The position numbers and the translations under genes are program-made. Below are positions 8,496-16,633 of a DNA stretch of 64,000 nt, piece after piece. The stretch is taken from positions 30,729-94,728 of the forward strand of contig JANOGW010000096.1 of assembly GCA_031406155.1 (NCBI GenBank), read 5' to 3'. The number at the start of each line of letters is the position of its first letter. Position 1 is the stretch's first letter. The notes under the pieces were generated by a model. The model saw nothing but the letters and a program-made list of their open reading frames with translations. It did not search any database and was not told where the DNA came from. The DNA is from JACMNW01 sp031406155. GTDB lineage: Bacteria > Pseudomonadota > Alphaproteobacteria > Rhodobacterales > Rhodobacteraceae.

Positions 8496-9731
8496 ATGGC
8501 AGCTTTCCGGTTCAAGGCGTTGGACGATACGGGCAAGTCGCATATTGGCATGTTGGAAGCCGTATCGCCCGTTGCCGCACGCCAGCAACTGCGCGCTCGA
8601 AATCTGTTGCCGCTGGAAGTCATTGCCAGTGTCAAAGCCGTTCGCAGCAAGCCGTATATGGCGGGGTCTGTTGCACACACATCACGCACAGGCCCTCGCA
8701 TGCCGCTTGTGTCACTCACTTTGGTGACACGGCAAATGGCGACGCTGCTTGGCTCTGGTTTGCGGATTGAAGATGCGCTTTCGACCATTGCGCAGGGCCT
8801 GCCACCAAAAATTGCCGGCATATTGTTGACGGTGCGCGCTTCGGTCCTTGAGGGGCGCACTTTCGGGGATGCGCTTGCGACATACCCGCAGGTGTTTTCG
8901 GATTTCTACCGCGCGTCGGTGCGGGCGGGGGAATCTGCGGGCAAGCTGGATCAAGTGATGACGCATCTTGCGAGCTTTGTGGAAAACCGCACCAGAAACC
9001 GGCAGACCGTTCAATTAGCCCTGCTTTATCCGGCCTTGTTGGCTGTGGTCAGTCTGGCGATCATCACGCTTCTGATGGCGTTTGTGGTTCCGGATATCGT
9101 AAGGGTATTCACGTCACGCGGCACCGATTTGCCGTTTTTGACGCGTGCATTGATTGCCGTATCGGCACTTGTGCGTGGGTACGGGCTTTACGCCGGCGTC
9201 GCAATGATCTTGGCGGGGCTTGCGTGGGCGCGGTGGCTTCGCGCGCCCGCCAACAAGCTGCGCTGGCACCGGGTTATGGCAACGGGGCGGCTGACCGCAA
9301 AACTGGTGCAGCGCATGAATGCCAGTCAATTCGCGGGCACTCTTGCTACGCTTGTGCAAAGCCGCGTGCCGCTGATCGAGGCATTGGTGGCTGCAGCCGA
9401 TGTAACGCCGAACCTGTACATCCGCGCCCGTGTGGCCGAGATCACCGAAAAAGTGCGCCAAGGTACTAGCCTGAAACGGGCGATGGAAGAGGCGGCGGTC
9501 TTTCCGCCGATGTTGGTCGCGATGGTGGCAAGCGGCGAGGCGACAGGCAATCTGGGGCCCGCACTGGACCGTGCTGCAACTGATCAGCAGCGTGATCTGG
9601 ATGCTTGGGTGCGCGCCATGGTCGCCCTTGTGGAACCTGCGATCCTGCTGGTGATGGGGGGGATGGTGATGGTGATGGTTCTAGCCATTCTAATGCCCAT
9701 CGTGTCGATGAACGGGCTGGCAAACCAATGA
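8496..9731 (+). CDS. gspF: Type II secretion system inner-membrane protein GspF
   Basis: Polytopic platform protein. The 411 residues contain two T2SSF four-helix domains (about 70-195 and 275-395), each with a conserved Gly-Glu turn (RAGESAGKLD and ASGEATGNLG), and three hydrophobic membrane segments (about 168-192, 222-242, 375-400). It starts 3 bases after gspE and ends the L-M-E-F transcription block. It is convergent with gspN, whose stop lies 6 bases further on. Confidence 0.94.
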   Translation: MAAFRFKALDDTGKSHIGMLEAVSPVAARQQLRARNLLPLEVIASVKAVRSKPYMAGSVAHTSRTGPRMPLVSLTLVTRQMATLLGSGLRIEDALSTIAQGLPPKIAGILLTVRASVLEGRTFGDALATYPQVFSDFYRASVRAGESAGKLDQVMTHLASFVENRTRNRQTVQLALLYPALLAVVSLAIITLLMAFVVPDIVRVFTSRGTDLPFLTRALIAVSALVRGYGLYAGVAMILAGLAWARWLRAPANKLRWHRVMATGRLTAKLVQRMNASQFAGTLATLVQSRVPLIEALVAAADVTPNLYIRARVAEITEKVRQGTSLKRAMEEAAVFPPMLVAMVASGEATGNLGPALDRAATDQQRDLDAWVRAMVALVEPAILLVMGGMVMVMVLAILMPIVSMNGLANQ

Positions 9732-9737
9732 TCCGCG

Positions 9738-10520
9738 TTAACGAAATACCGCAATCAAGGGCAGGTCAATTTCGCTGTCAGCACTGGCAGGCATGCCCGG
9801 CACCAAGGCCGCGCCTTCGGCATGGATCGTTACGATGATCCTGTCGGCATTGGTCAGGCGCGCCGTGACAAGCGGCGCTTGTGGGACATCTGCCTTGGCA
9901 AGCACGGCAACAAGGCCCTCGGCATCGAACGACAAATCTGCAGCAAGCGCAGGTGTTGGCACGGGCGGCACTGCGCCGTCTATTCGGGAACAGTTGCCTT
10001 CGGGCGCTGCAAAACTGCCTTCGCCACTCCGCACACCTTGTTCCAAGGATACCCGCAGACCCGTGATTTTCGCCCTCGCTTCACAGCGGATGGTAAGCCC
10101 GGGCATTGCCGCCTCGACCAGCGGCCAGCCCACATTCCCATCGACAGCGTCCAACACGGCGCGGTCGATGCGCGGCGGCAGGGGCACGGACACACGGCCC
10201 GTCAAATCCGTTCCCGGACCGGTCAGACGCCAGTTGACCACCGCCGTCATTCGGCGCAGGCTTTCCCAGGCCGAAGTTTCCCAAGCCACAGTATGGTCGC
10301 CGTCAAAGCCCGCAGAGCCGTTCCATATTGAGCCCGATATAGTGACCAGGCCGGCAGGCACACCCAGTTTCTGGGCCGCAAACCGTGCAGGCATGTACAC
10401 CGCAACTGAGATCGCGAATGCGGCAACCCCGAGGAGCACAACTGATGACCAAAGCGCTAGTCGCGTCCACTGAAATGACCCGCCGTGGGTTTGGTCGGTT
10501 GTTTGTTGCAAGCGTATCAT
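9738..10520 (-). CDS. gspN: Type II secretion system protein GspN
   Basis: Accessory T2SS inner-membrane protein of 260 residues: one N-terminal transmembrane helix (about 20-43) and a periplasmic beta-rich domain with the family-like segments PARFAAQKLGVPAG and SGSIWNGSAGF. It faces gspF tail to tail. The ATG at 10518-10520 has AAAGGGA directly abutting it, so a TTG at 10511 is an alternative start. Either way the 5' end overlaps the rightward lipoprotein gene by roughly 65-75 bases, head to head. The role of GspN is not well understood and many T2SSs lack it. Confidence 0.82.
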   Translation of the reverse strand: MIRLQQTTDQTHGGSFQWTRLALWSSVVLLGVAAFAISVAVYMPARFAAQKLGVPAGLVTISGSIWNGSAGFDGDHTVAWETSAWESLRRMTAVVNWRLTGPGTDLTGRVSVPLPPRIDRAVLDAVDGNVGWPLVEAAMPGLTIRCEARAKITGLRVSLEQGVRSGEGSFAAPEGNCSRIDGAVPPVPTPALAADLSFDAEGLVAVLAKADVPQAPLVTARLTNADRIIVTIHAEGAALVPGMPASADSEIDLPLIAVFR

Positions 10521-11569
10521 TCCCTTTGTTTGTGGGCGCAGTGGCGGGCTGCGGCAAGATCACCGCTGGCCTGTCAAAGGCAGGTTCGGGCGTGGGCGGG
10601 CGGGACGCTGCGTTGTTGTTGCCTCTGACGGGTGCCGCCTCTGCCTTGGGCCAGAATATGGCGCGGGCTGCAAGCCTTGTCACGCAAACTGCGCAGACGG
10701 GCAACACTCCGCAGGTTTATGACACAACAGACACGCCCGAGGGGGCTGCAGCGGCTGCTCAAAAAGCACTGGCCGCAGGTGCGAGATTGTTGCTGGGTCC
10801 CTTGACAGCTGACCAGACCCCCGCCGTTTTGGCCGTGGCAGGCAATGTTCCGGTTATCAGCTTTTCAAACGATGATGCGCTGGCGGCGCAGGGTGCATTT
10901 GTGATGGGCATCACCCCGGGGCAATCTGTGTCCACAATGTTCAGCTATGCCCGGGCACAAGGGATCACGCGTATTGCGGTTGTGGCGCGAGAAGGACCTT
11001 TGGGATCCGCTACTGTTCAGGCCGCAAAAAGCACCGCGGCCGCTGGCGGCATAAGCTTGGCTGCTGTGCTATTGCGCGACCCCGCGGCCGGAGGATTGGT
11101 CTCTGAGATAAAACGGGCCAGTGGTGGCAGCATGCCAGACGCAGTGTTTATCCCTGATGGCGGCGCCTCGTTGCAGGCCTTCGCAGCGGGGTTGAAGGGA
11201 AGCAACACGCAAATACTTGGCTCTGTGCAATGGGGTGTGAGCGACGTAGCCGGTGACAACAATCTTGCAGGTGCTTGGTTTACCGCTCCACCGCCAGATT
11301 TGTTCTTGCCGTTTGCTGATCGCTTCCAAGCGGCCTACGGCGAGCAACCGGGCGCCGTCGCAGCCCTAGGGCACGATGCCGCATTGCTTGCCGTTGGTCT
11401 AGGCAACGCCAATGCGCTAAATCGCAAGGGGATTACCCGGGGGGCTGGCTTTACCGGAGTATTGGGCGCATTTCGATTTTTGGCCAATGGCCGATGTCAG
11501 CGTGATCTGGCAGTTCTGGGCATAGAGGGCGGCAGTATCGTCGTGCTGGGCGAAGTTGCGGGTACCTGA
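10445..11569 (+). CDS. Periplasmic-binding-fold lipoprotein (LpoA/LppC-like), Tat signal, within the T2SS cluster
   Basis: 374 residues from an ATG preceded by GAGGAG at 8 nt. The N-terminus has a twin-arginine motif (TRRGFGRLF, residues about 12-20) and a lipobox GAVAGC with Cys36. The mature part resembles the type I periplasmic binding fold of penicillin-binding-protein activators and amino-acid receptors, with the pattern ALLLPLTGAASALGQNMARA, then LLLGPLTADQTPAVLAVA and PVISFSNDDALAAQG. It immediately precedes and overlaps gspJ. By inference it may help the secreton cross the peptidoglycan or anchor GspD, but no pilotin similarity can be seen. It could also be an unrelated receptor carried in the island. 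Confidence 0.75.
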   Translation: MTKALVASTEMTRRGFGRLFVASVSFPLFVGAVAGCGKITAGLSKAGSGVGGRDAALLLPLTGAASALGQNMARAASLVTQTAQTGNTPQVYDTTDTPEGAAAAAQKALAAGARLLLGPLTADQTPAVLAVAGNVPVISFSNDDALAAQGAFVMGITPGQSVSTMFSYARAQGITRIAVVAREGPLGSATVQAAKSTAAAGGISLAAVLLRDPAAGGLVSEIKRASGGSMPDAVFIPDGGASLQAFAAGLKGSNTQILGSVQWGVSDVAGDNNLAGAWFTAPPPDLFLPFADRFQAAYGEQPGAVAALGHDAALLAVGLGNANALNRKGITRGAGFTGVLGAFRFLANGRCQRDLAVLGIEGGSIVVLGEVAGT

Positions 11570-12149
11570 ACCACTCACCGCGCAGCGCTGCCCGACAGCT
11601 GGCTTCACACTGGTCGAAGTTCTTGTCGCACTGGCAATTTTTGCATTGATCGGCATGGCCGGCTTTTCAATGCTGGATCAGGTCTTGCGCACCCAGCGCC
11701 AGACTGATGGCAAGCTGGAGCGGATTGCTGAATTGCAACGCGCCATGCACCTTATGACACTGGATTTCAGTCAAGCTACCAGCGCATCGCTGACCACACA
11801 AAAAGGGCCGGAGGGTCTGGTGGTGGCTTGGCAACGAAATGCCACCGAGTCTTCGGGCGGTAGTTTTTCCTTGGAATATGCGCTGAACGAAGGCGCGCTG
11901 ATGCGGGTCGTCGCGGTGACCGAAGGCACGCCCTTAGCACGTCAACCTTTGCTGCAAGATGTATCGGCAGTCGGTTGGCAATTCTACGAGCCCAGCGCAG
12001 GTTGGGGCGACGAATGGCCGCCCGTGGCGCGCGTGGTGTTACCCGGCCAACCAGTGCCAAACCCGCAGGCCGTTGCGATAACCATCACATTGGCCGCCAC
12101 TGGTAACCAGTTGCGCCGGGTAGTGCTTTTGCCGGGCGAGGCACGCTGA
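11556..12149 (+). CDS. gspJ: Minor pseudopilin GspJ
   Basis: Minor pseudopilin of 197 residues. The leader ends AG|FTLVEVLVALAIF, with cleavage after Gly16 and Glu at +5. The remainder is the beta-rich GspJ domain. The only plausible start is the TTG at 11556, which overlaps the end of the upstream lipoprotein gene by 14 bases. The stop overlaps the gspK start by one base (TGATG). Together with GspI and GspK it forms the pseudopilus tip. Confidence 0.88.
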   Translation: MRVPEPLTAQRCPTAGFTLVEVLVALAIFALIGMAGFSMLDQVLRTQRQTDGKLERIAELQRAMHLMTLDFSQATSASLTTQKGPEGLVVAWQRNATESSGGSFSLEYALNEGALMRVVAVTEGTPLARQPLLQDVSAVGWQFYEPSAGWGDEWPPVARVVLPGQPVPNPQAVAITITLAATGNQLRRVVLLPGEAR

Positions 12150-13009
12150 TGGCTGTGCGCACAGCCGATCAGGGTGTTGTGCTGATCAACGTCCTTGTCA
12201 TCCTCGCCCTGACAGCGTCGGTGGTTTACGCCATGGTCAGCCTGTCCGAGCTATCGATTACCCGCAGCCAGCGGTTCAGTTCTGCCGGGCAGGCACTGGC
12301 CCTGATTGCCGCAGGCGAAGCCAGCGCCATTGTTGCGCTGCGCAGGGATATGGTCGAATCCCCGACCACAGATCACAATGCCGAAGGTTGGGCGCTGGTG
12401 GGCCAAGACGAGATAGAAATTGACGCAGGCCGCTTCGCGCTGACAATCGAAGATGCGCAGGGACATTTCAACCTAAACTCTTTACCGGGCAGCGGGGCGC
12501 TTGGCGTGCAGATTTTGCAACGCATTGTGGTTACACTGGATTTGCCCCTTGATGTGGGTCCGCGCATTGCGGCACGTCTGGCGCAGACTGATCCGCTGGT
12601 TCGCATGGCGGATCTGGTGGCAGAGGCCGGCATAAGCCCCGCTGATCTGGTCCGTTTGTCTGATCTTGTTACTGTTCTGCCGGGCCGCACAGACATCAAC
12701 CTCAACACAGCGCCCGAAGCACTGCTGGGCATTATTGCGGACAACCCTGTCCAGGCGCGCAGACTTGCAAGCATCCGCGCCAAAAACGGCTTTTTAACGC
12801 CCGCAGATGTTGCCGGTATCGAGATGATCCTGCCACCTGGCGTGGGGTTTGTGTCGCGCTTTTTCCGGGTGACAATCAATGTATCTGTCGACGGTACTGC
12901 GCAAAGAATGGAAACCCTTTTGCAGCGCAGATCGGGCGGTGGTGGTTCAGCCGAGGTGGTGGCAGTGTTTCGTCAGATTCCACTTGGAGCGGTTTCGCCG
13001 CCCCAATGA
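12149..13009 (+). CDS. gspK: Pseudopilus tip protein GspK
   Basis: 286-residue tip pseudopilin. The leader is short (MAVRTADQG|VVLINVLVIL), and the +5 position is Asn instead of Glu. Loss of Glu5 is characteristic of GspK, which caps the fibre. The large alpha domain contains AQGHFNLNSL and, later, TDINLNTAPEALLGI, both typical of GspK. It is translationally coupled to gspJ and ends the rightward block. Confidence 0.9.
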   Translation: MAVRTADQGVVLINVLVILALTASVVYAMVSLSELSITRSQRFSSAGQALALIAAGEASAIVALRRDMVESPTTDHNAEGWALVGQDEIEIDAGRFALTIEDAQGHFNLNSLPGSGALGVQILQRIVVTLDLPLDVGPRIAARLAQTDPLVRMADLVAEAGISPADLVRLSDLVTVLPGRTDINLNTAPEALLGIIADNPVQARRLASIRAKNGFLTPADVAGIEMILPPGVGFVSRFFRVTINVSVDGTAQRMETLLQRRSGGGGSAEVVAVFRQIPLGAVSPPQ

Positions 13010-13063
13010 TTGGGCAGGGTGACAAGCGGTACTTTTTCGCGCGATTTTGACTTTGCCATATAA

Positions 13064-13089
13064 AAGCGGCGGTACTGCTACCGCCGCTT
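13064..13089. terminator. Hairpin, probable bidirectional terminator between gspK and the small lipoprotein gene
   Basis: A perfect 11-base stem (AAGCGGCGGTA / TACCGCCGCTT) with a CTGC loop lies in the 124-base gap between convergent genes. Read leftward it is followed by TTTATATGG, giving a weak U-tract. It therefore best fits the DUF4331-lipoprotein transcript and may also stop the gspJK transcript. Confidence 0.65.
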
Positions 13090-13133
13090 ACCAGATCATT
13101 GCCAGACGCTCATGCAGCGCCCCTGGCGAGCGG

Positions 13134-13364
13134 TCAGATATCCAGCGGGTCAGCGTCCAGATCAACACCGTCGACACCGCCATAAACGATTTCCAAATTG
13201 GGATCGTCTTTCGCATCGTCATCGACGCCGCCGTTGAAAGCTGCAGCAAACATATTGCCGAACTGCGCTTGCGGGTTGCCAGCTACGCCGTCACTGCCAT
13301 CACAAGCCACAAGAAAGGCCAGAGTTGCAGCTAGCGTGGACAGCAGTTTACCTTTGCGTGTCAT
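13134..13364 (-). CDS. Small Asp-rich lipoprotein, cotranscribed with the DUF4331 gene
   Basis: 76 residues. The N-terminus MTRKGK plus a hydrophobic stretch ending LVAC (Cys21) is a typical lipoprotein signal. The mature part is only about 56 residues and very acidic: GGVDDDAKDD in the middle and DGVDLDADPLDI at the end. It begins 3 bases after the stop of the DUF4331 gene, so the two are almost certainly one transcript. Function is unknown. The acidic tail suggests calcium binding or a partner-binding tag, which is speculation. Confidence 0.72.
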   Translation of the reverse strand: MTRKGKLLSTLAATLAFLVACDGSDGVAGNPQAQFGNMFAAAFNGGVDDDAKDDPNLEIVYGGVDGVDLDADPLDI

Positions 13365-13367
13365 TGA

Positions 13368-15008
13368 TCAACCCTCGTTATTCGGCGATCCGGGGATCGG
13401 CGTGTTCAAGTAAGGGAAGGCGTTCTGCAATTCGGTGGCGCTCAGCGGGGCACCATCGGTGAAGGCGGCGTTCCCGACAGGGGCGGCAGCGATGCTTGCA
13501 TCACGGTCCGCTCCACAAAGGTTGAGGTTGACGAGATCGGCGGGCGTATCTTCGATCGTAGCGTCGCCACTCAGTTCCGCCCCAAGCGGCAGGTCGTGGC
13601 ACAACGCGCCCATCACGACACGCAGGGCGATATCAACCGTATCATCACCGGGGCGACGACCGTTGGGAAAGCCTGCCAGATCTTCGGCAACCAGACCGAA
13701 GGTGTTTTGATCGTCGCGAGGGGTGACTGGAAAGGTCGTATTCAGACGCATCATTTCAGAGCCGGTCACGGTAGCCAATTGGTTCACACCCGGGAAACCG
13801 GTCAGGAATGCCGTGACAAGATCATTGCGCGGGAAATTGTTGGGCGCAATGTTGCTCGGCGAACCGACCGCATTGCGGAACAGCAGATCTAGCAAGGCCG
13901 GCAACGTCGGGTTGGTCACGTAGGTGGCAAGGGCACCATCCTGCGTCGGTCGTGCCGCGTTGAACAGGTCCTTGTCCTCAAGACCAATCACCAATTCGTT
14001 TACCAAAGGTGCTGAAAGGCGAGACACCTGTACCAATGCGCCACCCTGACGGGCGGTTCCGTTGTAGGTAGGTGAAGGATCGCGCAGCTGCGCCTGTGGC
14101 AGGCTGGCCGTAGTCCAGCCACCGATAACGCCATTGCCTGTACCTGTCAGGCACTGGATCGGCAGTTCAAGCGCGATGGACGTCACGTTCGACTCGCCGA
14201 TCAGATCGTCGTTGGCCCTGTCTTGCACAATGCCACCGGTAAAAGGCGCATCCGTGTTGTATTGCGGGTAGGCTGGATTGGACGCGCCTTGCAGCGGCAC
14301 AAGATTAACCAGATCGAAGATTTCGCCAAGGTTGACTGCGAAAGCTTCGGCACGTTGGCCGACGAAAACCTTGCCCGGCAACGCACAACCCGGAATTGTG
14401 ATAGGGTAGATGTGCGCATCAGCGTATGCCGCATATTCCGGCAATGTCTTGTTGCCGATATTGTCGATCGGCTTGATAAACTGCGTAGTCGTACCGCCTA
14501 CTTGGGTGACATTTGCCTTGGTGCCCCTGCGACGATCATTCGTGATCATTCTGATTGTGTACGATTCGGTTTCGTTAATGTTCTCATCGCTGGGTTCGGT
14601 TATGCTGCCGCTCTGGCGAAGCGGAATTGCGACGTCAACACCGCCGACATTCAGGGTTGTGCCCGTGCCATTGGCAAGTGCCGAGTCGAAGTTGAACTGG
14701 ATGGTCAAATTTTCTTTGGCATCTCCATCATTGTCGATGTGAATCTCGTAGACTGCATCGTTATCCAGCTTGAAATAGTTCGGCCCGCCGTAGGCGGCCT
14801 GAAGCGGCTGATAGTTGGCGATCAGCGTGACATAATCTGCGCGCTCAGGCTCATAGCTTCGAAACATGTAAAAATCGGTGGCATCGACACGCGGCATGCC
14901 TGCAATCGCGGGCGCTTCACGGTGGCTCGACGCCCAACTGGCCGGTGCAACGCCAGCAAGCGTGCCCACCAATACGGTGCCCAGCAAAAAACCAGTTCTG
15001 AGTATCAT
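13368..15008 (-). CDS. DUF4331 family exported protein
   Basis: 546 residues from the ATG at 15008, which has GGAGGA 3 nt upstream. A longer frame from 15107 adds 33 residues before a normal signal peptide and is rejected. Signal peptide about 1-27 (ending SWA before SSHREAP). The mature N-terminus SSHREAPAIAGMPRVDATDFYMF is replaced here by its key parts: SSHREAP, then VDATDFYMF, the hallmark of DUF4331. NDAVYEIHIDNDGD and the dense Asp/Asn content suggest metal binding. It lies inside the T2SS locus, which makes it a candidate T2SS substrate or outer-surface protein by inference. Confidence 0.85.
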   Translation of the reverse strand: MILRTGFLLGTVLVGTLAGVAPASWASSHREAPAIAGMPRVDATDFYMFRSYEPERADYVTLIANYQPLQAAYGGPNYFKLDNDAVYEIHIDNDGDAKENLTIQFNFDSALANGTGTTLNVGGVDVAIPLRQSGSITEPSDENINETESYTIRMITNDRRRGTKANVTQVGGTTTQFIKPIDNIGNKTLPEYAAYADAHIYPITIPGCALPGKVFVGQRAEAFAVNLGEIFDLVNLVPLQGASNPAYPQYNTDAPFTGGIVQDRANDDLIGESNVTSIALELPIQCLTGTGNGVIGGWTTASLPQAQLRDPSPTYNGTARQGGALVQVSRLSAPLVNELVIGLEDKDLFNAARPTQDGALATYVTNPTLPALLDLLFRNAVGSPSNIAPNNFPRNDLVTAFLTGFPGVNQLATVTGSEMMRLNTTFPVTPRDDQNTFGLVAEDLAGFPNGRRPGDDTVDIALRVVMGALCHDLPLGAELSGDATIEDTPADLVNLNLCGADRDASIAAAPVGNAAFTDGAPLSATELQNAFPYLNTPIPGSPNNEG

Positions 15009-15208
15009 AGTTCCTCCAATGTGTGGCCTATGGCGCCGACCACTTATTTCTGCGCAAGTGCGCGTGATGGTATTGGGACAACAAACCAAGCTTTGAAGAC
15101 GCACCAACGCGCGATGCAGACACGCCCCAAAAGCACCAACGAGAGCTACAAACGGAAAGTTTCAATCTTTCAGAAATATACTACTGAAGAGCTTGAATCG
15201 GAGGTCAG

Positions 15209-15700
15209 ATGCTTTCAAACAGCCTGTTCCAAAGCCTGCCGTTTGGCGCAGCCCTTGTTGTAACCCTTTGTCTAAGCTTCACTTTACTCGTCATTTCGGC
15301 ATTTGATCTGAAAACGTTTCGAATCCCTGATGTGCTGAGTTTGCCGCTGATCGGCGCCGGTTTGGCTATAGCGCTGACGGTGCCAGACATATACCCAGCG
15401 CATCACTTTATCGGTGCCATCGCAGCCTTCGCGCTGTTTGCAGGTCTCGGCGAATTCTACTTTCGAGTGCGGAATGTGGATGGTCTGGGGCTAGGAGATG
15501 CAAAGCTGTTCGCAGCAGCAGGCGCTTGGCTTGGATGGCAAAATCTGCCCTTTGTATTGCTCATTGCCACCTTGGGGGGTCTGGCTCAGGCCTTGTTGAC
15601 GCGACAAACCCATCACGACGCGCAGCTGGCCTTTGGTCCTTGGATTGCTTTTGGCTTCTGGACGGTTTGGATGCTGACATCGTTCCAACTGGTTAGCTGA
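15209..15700 (+). CDS. gspO: Prepilin peptidase, A24 family, short form (GspO)
   Basis: Membrane aspartyl protease that cleaves pseudopilin leaders. The 163 residues contain the two catalytic Asp motifs of the A24 family: ISAFDLKTFRIPD (Asp33) and GLGLGDAKL (Asp97). Several transmembrane helices are predicted by eye. It lacks the N-terminal cytoplasmic zinc/methylase domain of bifunctional GspO/PilD, so N-methylation of pseudopilins would need another enzyme or is absent. GGAGG lies just upstream of the ATG. It stands alone at the right end of the T2SS cluster, divergent from the DUF4331 gene. Confidence 0.85.
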   Translation: MLSNSLFQSLPFGAALVVTLCLSFTLLVISAFDLKTFRIPDVLSLPLIGAGLAIALTVPDIYPAHHFIGAIAAFALFAGLGEFYFRVRNVDGLGLGDAKLFAAAGAWLGWQNLPFVLLIATLGGLAQALLTRQTHHDAQLAFGPWIAFGFWTVWMLTSFQLVS

Positions 15701-16282
15701 GAAACGCCCGGTTTGCCCGAGATCAATTAGAACGCCTCTGATCTTCCCCCCTGAACGCCCCTCAGTCTGATGCAGAACCTGCCCAGCCTGACCTGCTACC
15801 GCGACCTCGGACCGCCCATGTGGGCCTTTCCGGCCATCTCGCTGTGAGTGTGGGCCATGTGCCACTGACCGATCCATCAGCTTTATCGGGGGGTTGTGGC
15901 CGACAAAGCTGTGTGGGTGCACCTCATTTCAGTCTCTGCGCCAAGTCTCGCATTTTGGACGGCGACATAAAGGCTGATCAATCAACGCGCGCTCATTCGC
16001 CGGCGATGCTGCAAAGCGTAGCGCCACCATGATGCGCTCATCCACAAAATGGATGCAGCGCAAGAACTCTTCGGACAGGAACGCTGGACGCTTGCTGAAG
16101 AAGGGCGAGGTGGCCTTGAGTTTGTCCATGATCTGCGGCACAGCGCGCCCATTCGCCTTCATTGAAGGACGGCTGGGTACGCTCGCGGTACATCGGAAAA
16201 TCAAACGTAACGCCCAACGCCCTGCCCCCCTTGGCCGGGGCCACACTTAAACGCCTGACATAGCGGGAGTTTGGCGAAAAGA
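15701..16282 (-). pseudogene. Decayed DNA next to tRNA-Thr, with a possible transposase C-terminal remnant
   Basis: No intact gene is visible in this 582-base stretch. On the minus strand two short frames look protein-like but are interrupted by stops. One (about 15929-16246) is of unknown type. The next, beginning just beyond its stop at about 15926, contains EVHPHSFVGHNPPI, which resembles the RPHS-LG--PP tail of IS3-type OrfB transposases. The frames do not join into one gene. The region is read as debris of a mobile element lying directly downstream of the tRNA 3' end. Assignment to IS3 is tentative. Confidence 0.3.
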
Positions 16283-16358
16283 TGGTGCCCCAAGACGGAC
16301 TCGAACCGCCGACGCATTGCTTACGAAGCAATTGCTCTACCAGCTGAGCTATTGGGGC
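16283..16358 (-). tRNA. tRNA-Thr (anticodon CGT)
   Basis: The complement folds as a full cloverleaf of 76 bases: acceptor GCCCCAA/TTGGGGC, D-arm GCTC...GAGC with GG in the loop, anticodon stem ATTGC/GCAAT with loop TTCGTAA (anticodon CGT, reading ACG), variable loop GCGTC, T-arm GGCGG-TTCGAGT-CCGTC and an encoded CCA. The 3' end faces the decayed DNA and the T2SS cluster, the side on which tRNA-targeting integrative elements insert. Confidence 0.97.
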
Positions 16359-16474
16359 ATTGAGGGCCTTCTACCGCCACGGTGCGATCTTTTCAAGACA
16401 CCCAGTCGCGCCTTGTACGATCCTTGTGCCAAGGCGGCTGTTAACCACCTAACTAATTGGTAATAAGGCAATCT

Positions 16475-16633
16475 TTACCGCCCAGCCCCATCACGGCGAA
16501 TGATGTACTCTACCACCTGCGTAATTGCGGCATACCGGATCCGGGCTTGAACCGTCGGGGTGACTCGCGCAAGGCTGAGTTGTGCTTTGGCTTGTGCGGC
16601 ATCAGTTTGCCTGGCGTACGATCGCCTCGACAT
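16475..16633 (-). CDS. Possible 52-codon ORF overlapping the hemY 3' end
   Basis: An ATG at 16631-16633, inside the last codons of hemY, opens a frame reading through to TAA at 16475-16477. The predicted peptide is basic and helical in character (AAQAKAQLSLARVTP, then YAAITQVVEYIIRRD). No ribosome site was seen, and no homologue is recognised. Apart from this, the 243 bases between the tRNA and hemY (16359-16601) show nothing. Weak call. Confidence 0.18.
   Translation of the reverse strand: MSRRSYARQTDAAQAKAQLSLARVTPTVQARIRYAAITQVVEYIIRRDGAGR

Noticed and set aside
15929..16246. Intact integrase or 105-codon gene next to the tRNA
   Set aside because: The frame has no recognisable integrase residues, no ribosome site and is bounded by interrupted frames. 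Treated as debris.
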